64,000 bases of DNA from Typhlomys cinereus (GCA_023101885.1 JALPQD010000102.1:2044971-2108970); one strand, 5' to 3'. Shown: positions 34,021 through 46,309, numbered from the stretch's first letter. The notes: generated by a model not told the origin, from the sequence alone. Numbers and translations are program-made.

Positions 34021-34109
34021 AAAGGTCTTTTGTCACATGAGATCATTCAGGAAGGGTCAGTTGGTCAGCCGGTAGTACATAGCAAATAGGCATTTCTTTT
34101 TGGTTATAT

Positions 34110-34470
34110 GTGTTAAGAGCATTGAGACACTGAGAAAAAAATGCGGGGCATGGTTTTTGTCTTTAAGAGTTTATAGTCACAATGGAAGGCAAAAATGTAA
34201 ACTCAGTATTTAAGGGGATAAGATCTTAATTGTATCAAGAACTGCTTTAAAAAATAAAAAGGTCTGCACCTGTCGTTTGGGCCACCAGGACGAGGGACGG
34301 GTGGTATATGAGCGGTGGGTAGGGGTGGGAAGTGAGCAGCATAGGAGATCAGGAAGAATTGCTTCTTCCTATGGAAAAAGAATGAGAATGGGAAAGGAGC
34401 TGGCTTCAGAGTTAGAATGACGCTGATGTGATGTTACGGGGGTGAGGAAAGTGTACCCACAAGATTTCTT
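34110..34470 (+). repeat. L2-like LINE fragment
   Basis: 'ttttgtctttaagagtttat', 'agtcacaatggaaggc', then an AG-rich stretch resembling the L2 3' region. Diverged. Confidence 0.35.
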
Positions 34471-34744
34471 TCATCTCTGTTGCTCTACTTGGCTATTTAT
34501 TTGCTACAACAGCACAGTCCAGATTTATACGAAGGAAGAAAGTGTCACCTTTCCTTTTGCCCAGACTTAACTATGTCTCCAGATCTGTCCACTTTACCAA
34601 TCAATTTTTGAAGGCAGTGGACAAAAGTGTCCAGCACTAAAAAAAATTTTTTTTAGGAGAGTTATTAGTAATTATTGGATAATAATTGAATTTAAATTCT
34701 AACCACTGCCTTTTTTGGAAGACAGGGCAGGGATTTTTTTTAGA

Positions 34745-34750
34745 AACTTT

Positions 34751-34809
<59 letters not shown>

Positions 34810-35060
34810 TTGTGTATGTGTGTGTGTGTGTATGTGTGCGTATGTGTATCAGAAGGCATTATGTTTCCCTGTAGAGACCCAAGGGTGACTTCAGAAATCG
34901 TCTGTATTGTTTTTAACCTCCTTTTTTTTTTTTTGCTCTGGGTTTCCCAGGCTCTGCCCACCAGGACCAAGTGTACGCTGCCTGGTGTTTTTATGTGAGA
35001 CCTGAGGTCCAAACTCAGGACTTTCTACTTGTGAGGCAGAGTCTTAACTCCTGATTTCCC
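34745..35060 (-). mobile_element. tRNA-derived SINE, subfamily A, with (ATTT)n tail
   Basis: Minus reading: a diverged tRNA-like head, 'ctgagtttggacctcaggtc', the family body, a GT-rich tract (34812-34848) and a tail expanded to (AAAT)14 (complement at 34755-34811). The tail expansion shows how SINE tails seed microsatellites. Confidence 0.85.
34755..34811 (+). repeat. (ATTT)n tetranucleotide microsatellite
   Basis: About 14 perfect units in the tail of the overlapping SINE. Confidence 0.97.
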
Positions 35061-35714
35061 GATTTTTCTTTTCTATATCAAGTCTCCATGTTTATCAGGA
35101 AATTGACATGGGAAGAATTTGTACTTATGTAACAAGTTGGGTAAAGAGCAGTAAGATTGCCATGCCCATTAAATTGTCTCTATGGGGAGAAGCTTGTAGA
35201 TGGGACCAGGCCAAACAGTTATTCTCTCCCCTCAGGTTCCATAATCTTACTTCTCTAGTTCGCCACAAGGTTCTAGAAAGAAGAGACTTTGCTGTATATC
35301 TCTTTGAATCTCCTAAATTGAGTTCACACTAAACTCAAATACTAATACTCAAATAGCTCAATCAAATGAATAAGAGGCCATATAAATGAAACCTATCTTT
35401 CTCCAGTGTACTCATTAACATAACTAGCAGTTTCACCAAGGGAGCCCTTAAACTTTGACAAGAGAGTTGCAATGTGGTATTTGTGGTTGCTGACAGCTAC
35501 TTGCTGATTCTCTTTGTGCCTCCTGGCTATGCTTTCCGGTAGATTTTCAGAGTTTAGTCAAGGCATGAAGAAGACACAAGTGATACTTTTTATGCTCATG
35601 TTCATTTAACACGAACTGGCCAGATGATCCTACTTAGGGGTTAGAAAATGTGGCCCCTGGATGAGTGACTCTAAAGAGCCAGCTCAATATATGAATACTT
35701 TAGAAACAGCTTTT
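35061..35714. other. Non-repetitive sequence
   Basis: No feature is supported. Confidence 0.4.
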
Positions 35715-35900
35715 TCTACCATTTAATATTTAACTCTTCCCAGCTGCATGATCTTAGGCATGTTCCTAGTTTCTCTGAGTTTCCATTTTTCTTATTTATA
35801 AATTAGGACAATATATTCTATCCTGTCACGTGTTGCTGCCATCAGATGACTAAAATATATTTGAGGTCTTTAGCTGAGTATATACTTAATATGAGAACTC
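35715..35900 (+). repeat. MIR SINE fragment
   Basis: 'cccagctgcatgatcttagg', 'catgttcctagtttctctga', 'gtttccatttttcttattta', 'taaattaggacaata' follow the MIR sense core (AGCTGTGTGACCTTGGGCAAG ... CTCAGTTTCCTCATCTG). Confidence 0.75.
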
Positions 35901-36784
35901 TTACAATATTGTTCCTTTACATATTTCAGTTTAATTAAGAACTCATTAAGATAATTACTGTGTTAGTACTTTTTTCAGACATAATCACAGCATACACAAA
36001 GCTGTGGGCAACTCAAAGAGAGCATGTGGTGCATGTCTTACAGTAGGTGAGGTGGAACTTTAAGTTAATACCTCTGAGTCTTTGGAAGTATGGACTTTCA
36101 ATTAAAAGGAAAACTTTCTTTTGAAAACTTGATGCAAGTTTGCTAAACAATGCTATATATTATATGAGATGTTGATAGTCTTAGATAGACTTAAGTAGTC
36201 TCCGTATCTTAGTAAGGCTAAGCAGACTGGAGTTACTACTAACTTGCATGGCAAATGGAATGGACTAAGAAGTAGAATTCTAGAAACAGGAACCAAGGAG
36301 CATAAGGCACAGGAACCAGTAGAGGAGAGGAGGAGGGAGCAGAGGGGGCTAGGTCATCTAGATCTGCCCTTTAGAAACAAATTACACATTCCTTAGCTGC
36401 TGGGAGCAGGCTGGGTGCTGATGGCTTGCAGCTAAGTCCTCCCAGAAACATTGTCCTTGGTTGAATGGAGGGTCTCAGGGTTATAATTTCATCCTTGTCA
36501 AGGTGGTACTTATCAGAGCCCACTGTGGACATCTCTGACGGACCTTTCCAACTTAGCAATGGAGTGGTCAGAAAGCTCCACTGTAACTTCAGATCTGCTT
36601 CAATCCTGACCTATTTCTTTTACCTGTCGCAGCTGTGGTTTCTACAGCACTTCATCGCAAAGTTCCCGAAGATGAATTTTTACCTCTCAGTCTGTTTTCC
36701 TGGAGAGCTGATCCTATGGGAATGAAAAGGAAGGGAAAGGAAGAGAAGGAAAACAAAACATTGTGAAAGGAAGGCAGAGAACCC
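35901..36784. other. Non-repetitive sequence leading into purine block
   Basis: No gene is supported. AG content rises from 36715 onward. Confidence 0.4.
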
Positions 36785-36812
36785 AAAGGAAGAGGAGGAG
36801 GAGGAGGAAGAG

Positions 36813-36853
<41 letters not shown>

Positions 36854-36866
36854 GGAGGAGGAAGAG

Positions 36867-36898
<32 letters not shown>

Positions 36899-37044
36899 GG
36901 AGGAGGAAGAGGAGGAGGAAGAAGAGGAGGAAGAAGAGGTAGAGGAGGAGGAAGAAGAGCAGGAGGAGGAGGAGAAGGAAGAAGAAGAAGAGGAGGAGGA
37001 AGAAGAAGAAGAAGAGGAGGAGAAGGAAGAAAAAGAGGAGGAGA

Positions 37045-37075
<31 letters not shown>

Positions 37076-37145
37076 GGAGGAGGAGGAGGATGAGAAGGAG
37101 GAGGAGGAGGAGGAGGAGGATGAGAAGGAGGAGGAGGAGGAGGAG
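36785..37145 (+). repeat. 361-base polypurine (GGA/GAA) tract
   Basis: A GAGGAG/GAAGAG array with only four pyrimidines by my count (36940, 36960, 37091, 37121). The unit containing GATGAGAAGG is repeated with a 30-base period at 37091 and 37121. Such tracts can form triplex (H-DNA) structures. The long minus-strand poly-Leu and poly-Pro ORFs across it are artefacts. Confidence 0.97.
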
Positions 37146-38969
37146 TTGTTTTCTTCTGGATTGATGCTCTGGCAGTTGAAGGTGTGTTAAAGGAAGGGTC
37201 ACTTCCTTGCAATCTCCAGGAAAACTAGGCGTGTTAGAGAATATGACTCCAACAAGATCTTCTGTATTCCCTTGATGGTCTTGCCAAGCTAACAATGAGT
37301 TTGTTCGCTAATGCCTAGTTCTGCTCATCTTCCACCATCAAAAATAGGTGATACTAGGGACACAAAAGTACTTCCATATACAGAATGTTTTGTTACAGAA
37401 TTTGTTTTCTTCTTCCATATTCTCCACCAAACACGAGTTCACTCTGTTCTGAATATGTGTAAGAAAACTGATGTGTTAGAAGCACAGTGGAGAATCTGCT
37501 TATAGCCTGTGCCCAGTGAGGAGCTGTAGCCAGTGAGAAGTGGAGACAGGGTCCAGGTCCCTGTGTCTAGCTCACAGTGAGCCTGCAAGAGCACATTTTT
37601 ACATGAACTGCACTCTCTGGACCCCTTGTTGTTACCCTCGCTGGGACTGAAGGAACTCTGGGACTGTCATTTACCTCCAGTCTTCTAGCTAGCTCCCACC
37701 CTGCTGCCATTTGATGGGTTTGTTTCATAATGAAACCTCCTGCTTGGAGACTGCTGTTAATATTCTGGAATTTCTTCCCATTTCAAGAAGTTTTTTCTTT
37801 TCTTTGTGGATGCATGTGCCGCCCTCAGATTCAATTTCCCTGATACAAGTGTGTTTTCTGGCCTTCAGAGTGTGATTAATTCAGAGGAAGCATTTATCTC
37901 TTGTGATCTAAATTTGTATTTGTTTTACCCTGAGCCAACAAGACAATTACAAATGTTGTCTTGCCTGCAACCATCGGCTTGGAAATGCGGTTGTCACAGT
38001 GAGAGCCCAAAGCGTATTCGTTCTGGGCACTGGGCTGACACTTAACTAACAGAATACATGCAGAAGCCAGAGAGTGAGTTTTTTTTTTTTTTATCTTCTG
38101 GAGATGCTGACTATTTCTCTGGCCCAAGAATTGGCACTGACTTTGCTTGGGCCTTATTTGACTCAAGGATGTTCTTAGAAGCATGCATAGTAATATGACT
38201 GTGTAGCTTCCATATGAGGATGCACGTCTCTGACACTCTAAAAACATAAATTCTTTGGTAGTACTCTGTCTTTTTCCTCCTGTATTCTCATCAACCCCTA
38301 AATTTCTAATTAGCCTCAGCATCTGGGAGACACCCTGAGACTGAGTGTAATATGAGCTATGTCTAGAAACTGGGATGAAGCTGATGTTCACACAGGGTTC
38401 ACACAGAGTGCTTCCTGGAGAAAACAGAGCCTGGTAATCCATAAATTCATACCTCTCTTATCTATCTGCTTAAGACTCATTAGTCCTCTACAGTTGTATG
38501 CCTAATTTTCATAATAAGTGTTTTCGTGCTTTTCAGGAAGAGGCCAAATAAATTTCTGAAGGCAGAGATAATAATGGAAATATACTGGTAACTATACCAT
38601 CTCTAGTATAAGCTAAAAAAGTATGACTTAGTTGTGCCCTTAGTGTGACAATCCTGAGTGTCTGATGCTATCTTGAAATGGCTCCTCAGGGAGCCATCTT
38701 ATGTCATTTTCTTGTAACTGTCACTCTAATGTGCTGAAGTTTTTTGATCATTTGCATATTCTGAAAGTTTACTGAATTTTAAAGAATGTGTGACTGATGT
38801 ATTTAGGAATTCAGAATTTTTTCCTAAATGGAACTTCCATGCTTATTTAGAACAATGTTACGTTCAAGGATGTGGCCTTTAAAAAAGTATTAGCTATAAT
38901 TCTAATTCATAGCAAAATGAGGAAATCATAAATGCAAGCTAATATGTACTATCCAGAATGCCCAATAAA
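37146..38969. other. Non-repetitive sequence
   Basis: A minus ORF of 182 codons (37894-38442) contains a lysine run from a poly(T) at 38080-38092 and has no recognisable domain. No gene is called. Confidence 0.4.
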
Positions 38970-39335
38970 CCCATTGTAACAGTTACTCTTAACTATTGCT
39001 GTGAGAGAACACCCAAAGTCAACCAACTTAAGGAAGAAAGGGAGGTTTATTCAGCTTATGGTTCCAGAGGAAAGGTACAGTCTCTTAAAGCAGAGGTGGC
39101 ATGGCTGGCTGGCCAAAGCTGGAGGAGGCTAAGTCACCGCAGACATCTTGGAAGCTGAGAGCTGCAGACTGCTTGCAGCAAAGGCAGACTTCTCCTGGAG
39201 GTAGGGTAGAACTAATCCCCCTCAAGGGCCCCCCCCCTTTGTGACTGCCTTCCTCCAGCAAGGCTCCACCTCTCAAGGTGCTATGACCTTGCCAAACACA
39301 TGAGACTGTGGGGGACACAATTCAAACCATGACAC
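38970..39335 (+). repeat. hAT-Charlie-like non-autonomous element (RCHARR1-like)
   Basis: 'taactattgctgtgagagaa', 'cacccaaagtcaaccaactt', 'gggaggtttattcagcttat', 'ggttccagagg', then 'ctccagcaaggctccacctc', 'caaacacatgagactgtggg', 'ggacacaattcaaaccatga' reproduce the order of a common rodent hAT-derived repeat. Confidence 0.65.
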
Positions 39336-39344
39336 TCATGTACC

Positions 39345-39700
39345 TAGTACTCTGAGAGTAAGAGGAAACAAAAGGGAAGAGAAAGCCAAGTTTGTTTGTG
39401 AGTACTTCCACATGGTTGGCATTTGACATGGGCTTTAAGAGATAAGTAGTAGTATAGAGGTTTGGAGAAAAGATAGACCATCTCAAAGCAGGGAGCGACA
39501 CATGGAAAGACAAGGAGATTCCATACAATGGGAGAGACTTGTGCATGTGAAAAGCATTCTGCGGTACGGAAGGTACACATAGATTGCAATGAAGCTTTAT
39601 ATGACATCCTGGGGAGTTACAATAGGCAGGTAGAGCCACGGAAATCTTTTGGCAGGAGAATTAAGGTGGAGAGGCACCAGATTTTGTACATAAGAAGATG
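39345..39700 (+). repeat. L2 LINE 3' fragment
   Basis: 'tttgacatgggctttaagag', 'caaagcagggagcgacacat', 'gtgcatgtgaaaagc', 'cattctgcggtacggaaggt' follow the L2 3' region ('gagctgggtcttaaaggat ... attccaggcagagggaacag'). Confidence 0.5.
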
Positions 39701-40034
39701 ACCACTCCTCTTTGAACTATTAGTGTGAAACTTGATATGCAAAAAGTGTGAGGTCCCAACTTCCTGATTCATTGGCTTCCTGTCGGCTACAAGGCTTCCC
39801 ATGCTGGTGGAGCATATGTGGTTCCAGTTGGCTATTCACTTGTGGGGTTTGTTTCTACACTGGTGACAGTAGAGAGTCCAGAGGCTGTGTGGCTGAGGGA
39901 CATGTTCTTGGAAACTTAACGTAGTCTATCCCTCCCTTTGCTTAAGCTCTCTACTATAGAATTATCTCTTATCTGCAACTGGACATGGATTGAAATAGCA
40001 TTCTACCAGGCTTGTAGGAAGTGCTAGGATGCCA

Positions 40035-40270
40035 GTAAAGGAGCTGACTGGGTTTTATCTGACTTGATACGTGGGAGGGGGAAAAAGGAGATGACTGGAT
40101 TTTGTCTGACTCAATAAGTTGGAGACAAATGCAAATTAAGATGGTTTATTAGGACAGACAAGAAGTTATATGAAGTCAGGTGGGGGCTCTGCTTTGGGGA
40201 TACGATGAAGCTTTCTGGCATTCGGAGCCTTGGTGAAGGTAAGAACAGCTCTCTCATTGGCTATAAACAG
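40035..40270 (-). repeat. LTR-like fragment with internal ~47-base duplication
   Basis: Minus reading contains 'cctaataaaccatcttaatt' near 40140-40160. The segment gagctgactgggttttatct at 40041 recurs as a diverged copy at 40088, a period of 47 bases. Confidence 0.35.
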
Positions 40271-40299
40271 GTGATCAGAACTAGTGCAAGCATTAGAGA

Positions 40300-40665
40300 G
40301 GACAGCATCCTGCTACAGTTTGGATGTGGTTTATTTCCCAAAAACACATGTGTTAGAAGCTTGGTTCTTCATGTGTTGATGCTGAAAGGTGTTGAACCCT
40401 GAGGAGGAGGTCTTGATACAAGGTAAGTATGTCTTTGAGCTGCTGCCTGCTGAAGGATGCTAGTGATCTCATGGAGTGAGTTCCCCTGGGATCTCATGAA
40501 TTTTTATTAATAAAAGGGCAGAACTGTCTGGCTTTCTCTCTAATCTTGTGAACTTTTCCACAGCACTTCTGCCATTGTGATACTGTCCTCCATGAAGCTC
40601 TCAGCTGACACGGACTAGATGGGCAGACTGATTTTGGAATTTTGGCCTTCAAAAATCTGAATTAA
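40300..40665 (+). repeat. MaLR-type LTR (MST/MLT-like)
   Basis: 'ctacagtttggatgtggttt', 'ccaaaaacacatgtgttaga', 'aggtgttgaaccctgaggag', 'gatctcatggagtgagttcc', 'cttctgccattgtgat' and 'ctgacacggactagatgggc' fit the order of ERVL-MaLR LTRs. Confidence 0.6.
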
Positions 40666-41189
40666 ATGCATCTTTTAAAAAATATCTACAATACTCAACG
40701 TCAGGCATTTAGAGTAATATAAAATTGACTAATCTACGACCAATTTTATGAATTCCCCAGGATGTTGTAACTGTGGTAACCTTTCAAATTTGTTCATAGA
40801 GCATAGTGAACTTAAAAATTAAATGAGCCTCTTTTAAATACCTATAAAATTGTCATGAGTGATGATGAAGCAGACATTAAAAGTTCAGCAAAATGTATAT
40901 TTCGGGCAGTTGCTATGTTCACCCAGTGATTTCTCAAGTGTGTGGCATGGTCCTTTAGGATTCACTTACTAACAGTGACACTGCAAATGTTAAATTTATA
41001 AATATTGTTAGTTTTAGGCTTGTTTCTTTGCTAAACTAATAAATTCAGTTGTAGCCATGATAATTATAATACCTAAACCCTTATTTTGATTTTAAGCACT
41101 GCATCTGGCAACCTTAATGTTTTTGTTATTTAGTCCTTGGTAACTGAATTATTAGCCATTTAATGTAACAGACCTTAAGAACTTAAGAC
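40666..41189. other. AT-rich non-repetitive sequence
   Basis: No feature is supported. Confidence 0.4.
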
Positions 41190-41640
41190 TAGATCAAAGG
41201 GACACCTTTACTCTAATGTTTATTGCAACACTATCGACAACAACCAAAAACTGGAATCCCCTGAAATGTCCACTGCTGGATGAATGGAAAGGGAAAATTC
41301 TGGTGCATATATTACTCAAGTAAAACAGAATGGAACCCTGTCATTTGCAGCCCCGAGAATGGAACTGGAGGACGTTCTGTTAAATAAAACAGGCATAAAA
41401 TACAAATTCCAGGTATTATTATTCACTTTTGGAGTTTAAGATAGTTTACCTTATAGAAGAAGAAAGTGGAGTATTGATTACTGGAAACTGGAAAGTGTGG
41501 GGAGATGACAAAGAGGAGATTGGATAATGAGCACCCAAACATAGCTAGACAGGAAGAGTAAGTCCTAGTTTTCAACAGTGTAGCTGCTGACTACAGTTTA
41601 CAATCTATTTTTTTCTTTTCCAGATCTCATATGTCTGCAT
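41190..41640 (+). mobile_element. Ancient LINE-1 ORF2 3' end and 3'UTR
   Basis: Sense LINE-1 words: 'ctttactctaatgtttattg', 'caacactatcgacaacaacc', 'aaaaactggaatcccctgaa', 'atgtccactgctggatgaat'. These match the end of ORF2, where residues such as K-NWKSPKCPSTDEW occur in young copies. Diverged, with no frame. Confidence 0.8.
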
Positions 41641-41643
41641 AAG

Positions 41644-41644
<1 letters not shown>

Positions 41645-41679
<35 letters not shown>

Positions 41680-41965
41680 TTTCATATGAATATATGTACA
41701 CATGAGTATTGAGGTTGGTATGAGGAATCACCTTTATTTATTCTTTCCCCTTATTCTTTTGAGATAGGATCTGTAACCAAACTCAGGTTCCTCTAGCTAA
41801 CCACCTTGCTCTGGAGATTCCCAATACTCTGCCTTCTGAGGCTGGAATTGCGTATAAACCACCACATCTACTTTTCATTTTAGGTGGAATCTGGGGATTT
41901 GAACTCTGGACCTTTTGCGCACAGCAAGTGCTTTAGCTATAGAACCATCTCCATGAGCCTTTTGA
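41645..41965 (-). repeat. B4-type SINE with (GT)16
   Basis: A (GT)n run at 41645-41676, then 'ttcttttgagataggatctg', 'ggctggaattgcg', 'gggatttgaactctggacct', 'gcaagtgctttagctataga' (ID-like head complement). Confidence 0.75.
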
Positions 41966-42447
41966 GTACTTTAGATCTGGGTACTTGGTTTTAATCATAT
42001 TGCTCATGACAGAAAACAGAGCAAAAGCCAAATGACTCTGCAAATCACACAACATTCCTTTTAGGCTCTTAACATATTTGTTTCATTTCTGGTGGAGGAA
42101 AGTGACACCACAGTAGATTTACTCCATAACTAATTCCTGGTAATGCTTATCCACTATTTCTTACCCATAATTCTCAATTCAAAAAAACCCCTGAAAATCC
42201 TTATTTTTCCGTATGCTTGCCATCTCCTCAGCCTCCAACTTAAGTATTTTCTCAGTAATTCAAAGAGAAGGTTTAGAGACTACAAATATAAAGAAATGAT
42301 AAAAGTTTAATGGGAGAAAATGGTAATTATCCTGATCTGATCATTATACATTGTATATATACATGTATCTAATGATTAAATTGTGTCCCATAAATATGTA
42401 TAAGTATTCTCATACAGTGTCATCGTGTCAATTAAAACGAAACTTTA

Positions 42448-42672
42448 GGGGGCTGGGGATATGATTCAGGACTTAAGACTGCCTCACAAGCAGAGTTCAG
42501 ATCGCAGATCCCACATTAAAAACACCAGATGGAAATGGTGGCATCCCTGCACTTCCAGCTCTGCAAGATAGGGCCTGGGAAATCCCAGAACGAAGCAAAA
42601 AGGAGGTAGAAACAGTCCAGGATGATTCCTGAAGTCACCTTGGTCCTCCACAGGGACACACAGTTGCTTCTG

Positions 42673-42727
<55 letters not shown>

Positions 42728-42745
42728 TAAAAAATAAACTTTTGA
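42448..42745 (+). mobile_element. tRNA-derived SINE, subfamily A, with (CA)n
   Basis: 'ggggctggggatatgattca' head, 'cacaagcagagttcagatcg', body with 'aaatcccagaacgaagcaaa' and 'ggatgattcctgaagtcacc', then (CA)26 (42674-42725) and 'attaaaaaataaac'. The only near-complete plus-strand copy, useful for reading the 5' to 3' order directly. Confidence 0.9.
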
Positions 42746-43834
42746 AGGTCATGATAAAAATGAATGTTTTATCATTAAATTCATTTGTAAAGTTTGTGGC
42801 ATCTCTTTGATGTTTCAGATATCTCAGATTTCTCTCATTAAAAAACCTGAGTTGGTGAATACAACAGGTACTTTTTCTAGACTTTGCTCCAGTAGTTAAA
42901 AAGTAGACAATATTGCATCTACACATATTGCTTCCGTTCTTCTTGCTTCCATCCTTCCACTTGGACTTTATATTTTGATGGTTTATTAGAGCTCAGAAAT
43001 GAAAGTCTGATGTGACTACAAGTAAGTGTAATTTACATGACTTTTAATAAAATGTTTGAGTAAGTCGACAGCAACAAAAGTTGAGAAATCTTACTAGGAA
43101 GCTCAGATTTCCTGAAGACATGATCTCTTGCTCTAGAGGTGGGCAGCCCTGTTCCCAAAAGGAGGCCTGTCGCAGACACCTCCAGTTCTGGCCTCTGGAT
43201 TGCCCGCTTTCCACATTCACCTCACCCGCCTGACTGCTCATGGGCATGTAGGCTTGTGCTCTAAGTGGTAGTGTGTACTTGGATAAAATCTAGAAATCTC
43301 TGGACGCTAAGAACATTGGTGATAAAAAGTTTGTTATCTTCCTTATGAAGAAGAGCTTCCTTTTTTACTTGGCATTGAGCTTGTGTAGAGTTGGAAGATT
43401 CATGGGAAAGCTCTATACTATATTATCTTTTTTATTCACATCCACTGAATACTCCCTCCTGGTGAGTTATTAATGCATCTTGGAGAAAATGTTGCAGTCA
43501 GGGCATTTATTTGTCTGGTCCCCGTTGCTATCCTCTTGCATTGCTCATTTGCTCTGTCATGTAGACTGATCTGTCTTGCCCTGCTCCTGGGGAACTGGTT
43601 CTGCTTGATTTCCTACTCTTCCCTCCAGTATAGTGTTTTGCGCACTAATGTCTGCATTATCTTTTTTTCTCACTCTTTTAGCTTGAAAATGTATCATTCA
43701 TTAATAAGGTGCATGCCTGAAAACAGCTACTGTTTTGGTAAAACATACATAGAAAGCCAGTACAGCTACCTTAATATACATGAAAGAATTAAATTTTATC
43801 CATTTTCTTATCTAAGTAAGTCATTTGTTCAACT
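42746..43834. other. Non-repetitive sequence
   Basis: A 132-codon plus ORF (43473-43871) has hydrophobic stretches but runs into an L2 repeat at its end and lacks any family signature. It is not called. Confidence 0.4.
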
Positions 43835-44185
43835 GATTCCCAGTGAGCAGCCAAGGTATATCTGTTTCTAGATCCTGAAGATACAGTAGTTTGTAAAAGA
43901 GACTGACATTCAGGTACATTCTAGTGGGGAGACAGCTACCTTTTGTCAGGAGAGATATCATGAGGGTCAGTGAAACAGTGTAAGGGATGGTGCTGCAGAT
44001 TGTTCTAGATGGGGGTGGGAAGCAAGGTCTCTCTGAGGAGGTGACCTTCAAACAGAACCTTCAGTCAACTAAATGATTGGGTCTGGTGAAGTATTCTGGA
44101 AGCTTCGCTGGATGGGAAGAAAAGAGTTACAGGCCTGAATGCAGGTTCATCTATATGAGCAACTGGGATATTTTTAAACAAATGG

Positions 44186-44241
<56 letters not shown>

Positions 44242-44365
44242 AGAAGAACCTGAAGTCCAGAGTAATTGAATTGGAATAACTGAGGTTAAGTAGGCTTTTT
44301 AGATCAGAAAAAGGAATTTGGAGTTACTTTGAATTGTGATGGGCAATCATATAAAGGGTTTCTGT
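43835..44365 (+). repeat. L2 LINE 3' region, interrupted by (GT)n
   Basis: 'tagatcctgaagatacagta', 'cattctagtggggagacagc', 'gtaagggatggtgct', 'aaggtctctctgaggaggtg', 'accttcaaacagaa', and after the microsatellite 'ttggagttactttgaattgt', 'gatgggcaatcatataaagg'. The order matches L2. A (GT)n run at 44191-44239 expanded inside it. Confidence 0.75.
44191..44239 (+). repeat. (GT)n microsatellite within L2
   Basis: Pure dinucleotide run. Confidence 0.98.
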
Positions 44366-45274
44366 TGTTCACACAAATGAGGCATCCCTGAACATTTATC
44401 TATATGTTGAGGACAGGAGAAAGCCATGGGGAATGGCCGAATGATGGAGGATCCTTTTCTGAAGTCAAGTTTGGGTTCCATGTGATCAAGGTGATATACA
44501 GAACTTGAATATAACTATAGTGAGTTGTTCTGTCAGCATCCCCAGGCCCCTCTTCATTTCCCTGACCCATCTTCCCCCTCCTGGTTCGTGTTTGTCTCTT
44601 TAGAGCATAACAGAGTAAAAAACGATTGCATGCACTCATGTCATGTATTTATGATGTCTACTGTACCTATATTGGTGTTTGGGTACTTCTATAGAATATG
44701 GATTTTAGAAATGATCTAAAGAGTATGAATATCTGAACATCCTTTAGATATCCATTCAGGGACAGATTTATAGCGTGGTGGTAGGTTGGATTTTGCAGCA
44801 TTCCACTAAAAAGTATTCCAGGTGTATATTTGGGTGGATATGCATTTAATCAGGTGTATCCATTAGAAGGGATAATTTTAATTTTGATAGGAAAACTAAT
44901 TTGTGATAATCCATTTACCAAATGATAAAAAGAATTCACTTTGTATATTGCGCAGCCCTCAGTGATTACATAAATGCTTGAAATTGTCTTTTTCATGTTA
45001 AAGACTATCAGTTTCCCTTTTGTAATCTGGTTCAGTGGGACACTTACCTGTTTCTTTAATAAGAGAGTCATCCATCACCGAATTATAACTAAAGACCACA
45101 GGCAAATGTTTCCCTCCTCAAATATTCATTTTCATTCCATGGGAAAGATAATATTGAATTGCTCCTAACTTTGCTTTGGTATGTTTTAACTCAAGAGCAT
45201 ACTGTAACATAGCTCAAAGCGTTCTGTCCTCACTTCTTTGCTCAAAGTACCCCTTCAAAGGTCAGCTTGTTAGT
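44366..45274. other. Non-repetitive sequence
   Basis: No feature is supported. Confidence 0.4.
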
Positions 45275-45590
45275 CATGCCTGTGGCTGTGGGCATATGCT
45301 TGTGTGGATGCATATGTGTTCATGTAGAAGCTCTAGTTGGTATAAGTTCTTCAGTTATCTCCATTTTTCTTATTAATGTGGTGTTTCTCAATTGAATCCT
45401 GAGCTGACCCTTCAGCTAAGGTAGCTAGCCAACTTGCTCTGGAGACTCCCTATCTCTGCATTGTGGGTGCTGGGACTACAAGTGGCCATCTTGTCTGCTC
45501 AGCTTTTACATAGGTTTTGAGGATTCAAACTTTTGGTCCTCATGCTTGCAAAGCATTATTTACTGAAAAATCTTTCAAGATAATACCCAA
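45275..45590 (-). repeat. B4-type SINE
   Basis: 'tgtggatgcatatgtgttca', 'ttgaatcctgagctgaccct', 'gtgctgggactacaagtggc', 'catgcttgcaaagcattatt' show the same order as the other B4-type copies. Confidence 0.6.
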
Positions 45591-46014
45591 TCCATCTTGA
45601 ACCTAAGGCCTGCATTATTGTTACTTTGTATTACTTAAATGGTTGCTTACTGCTTCTCTCAGTAGAGTACAAATTCTAAGAAAGTAAAGACTCTGCTTTA
45701 ATTACTGTTGTGATTCTCAATTCCTACAACAGTGTTTTACATAGATGAGTCACTGAATAGATTTCAGAATGATCTATAATGCTCAATGGCTGGTGAAGCT
45801 AAGTTCAAGTTCTAGACCAATATTAGTGGCATTTTCTCATCAATAGGCTACTCTTATACAGATATCAACAATCAAACGCAAATAATCTTTCTAGCTAAGT
45901 ATTTGTGCAGCTAGTTTTCTTTGAAAGATGGGTTGCTTTCTTTTAGGGAAGAATAATTTATGAATGTTAGTCATTATAGCAGAGAGACTACTGAATTCAT
46001 TTAAACCAAGATCA
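45591..46014. other. Non-repetitive sequence
   Basis: No feature is supported. Confidence 0.4.
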
Positions 46015-46110
46015 TTGGCATAACCTGGAGCTTGCTAGAAATGTAGAATTTCAAGGCCTCCAACCTATTTCATCAGAATTTGTATTTTAATGTGGATGAC
46101 AGTTCTTCAT
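46015..46110 (+). repeat. MER5A-like hAT fragment
   Basis: 'ggagcttgctagaaatgtag', 'aatttcaaggcctccaacct', 'tcatcagaatttgtatttta' match the MER5A core. Confidence 0.65.
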
Positions 46111-46309
46111 TATGCAATATCATGCCAAATCAGAAGGGATCTTCTTGGACTTGATCATTTGATTTTGGAAGTTATTATTGGTAAAGGGAATGTTTTAGGT
46201 GAATACTTATTTTTTTCATTGTAAATTGAAAGTGGACAAGGATTTCGGGTCCTTCACTTAATCTTTCAGTTTCCAGGTTCTTTTTTTGTACAAGGGAGGC
46301 AGTTGCTCT

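Noticed and set aside
36652..37295. Two overlapping minus ORFs of 186 and 193 codons (poly-Pro and poly-Leu)
   Set aside because: They arise from the polypurine tract, which has no stop codons in these frames. Pure low complexity, no gene.
37894..38442. 182-codon minus ORF
   Set aside because: It includes an IKKKKT stretch from a poly(T) run, has no recognised domain, and lies in unremarkable sequence.
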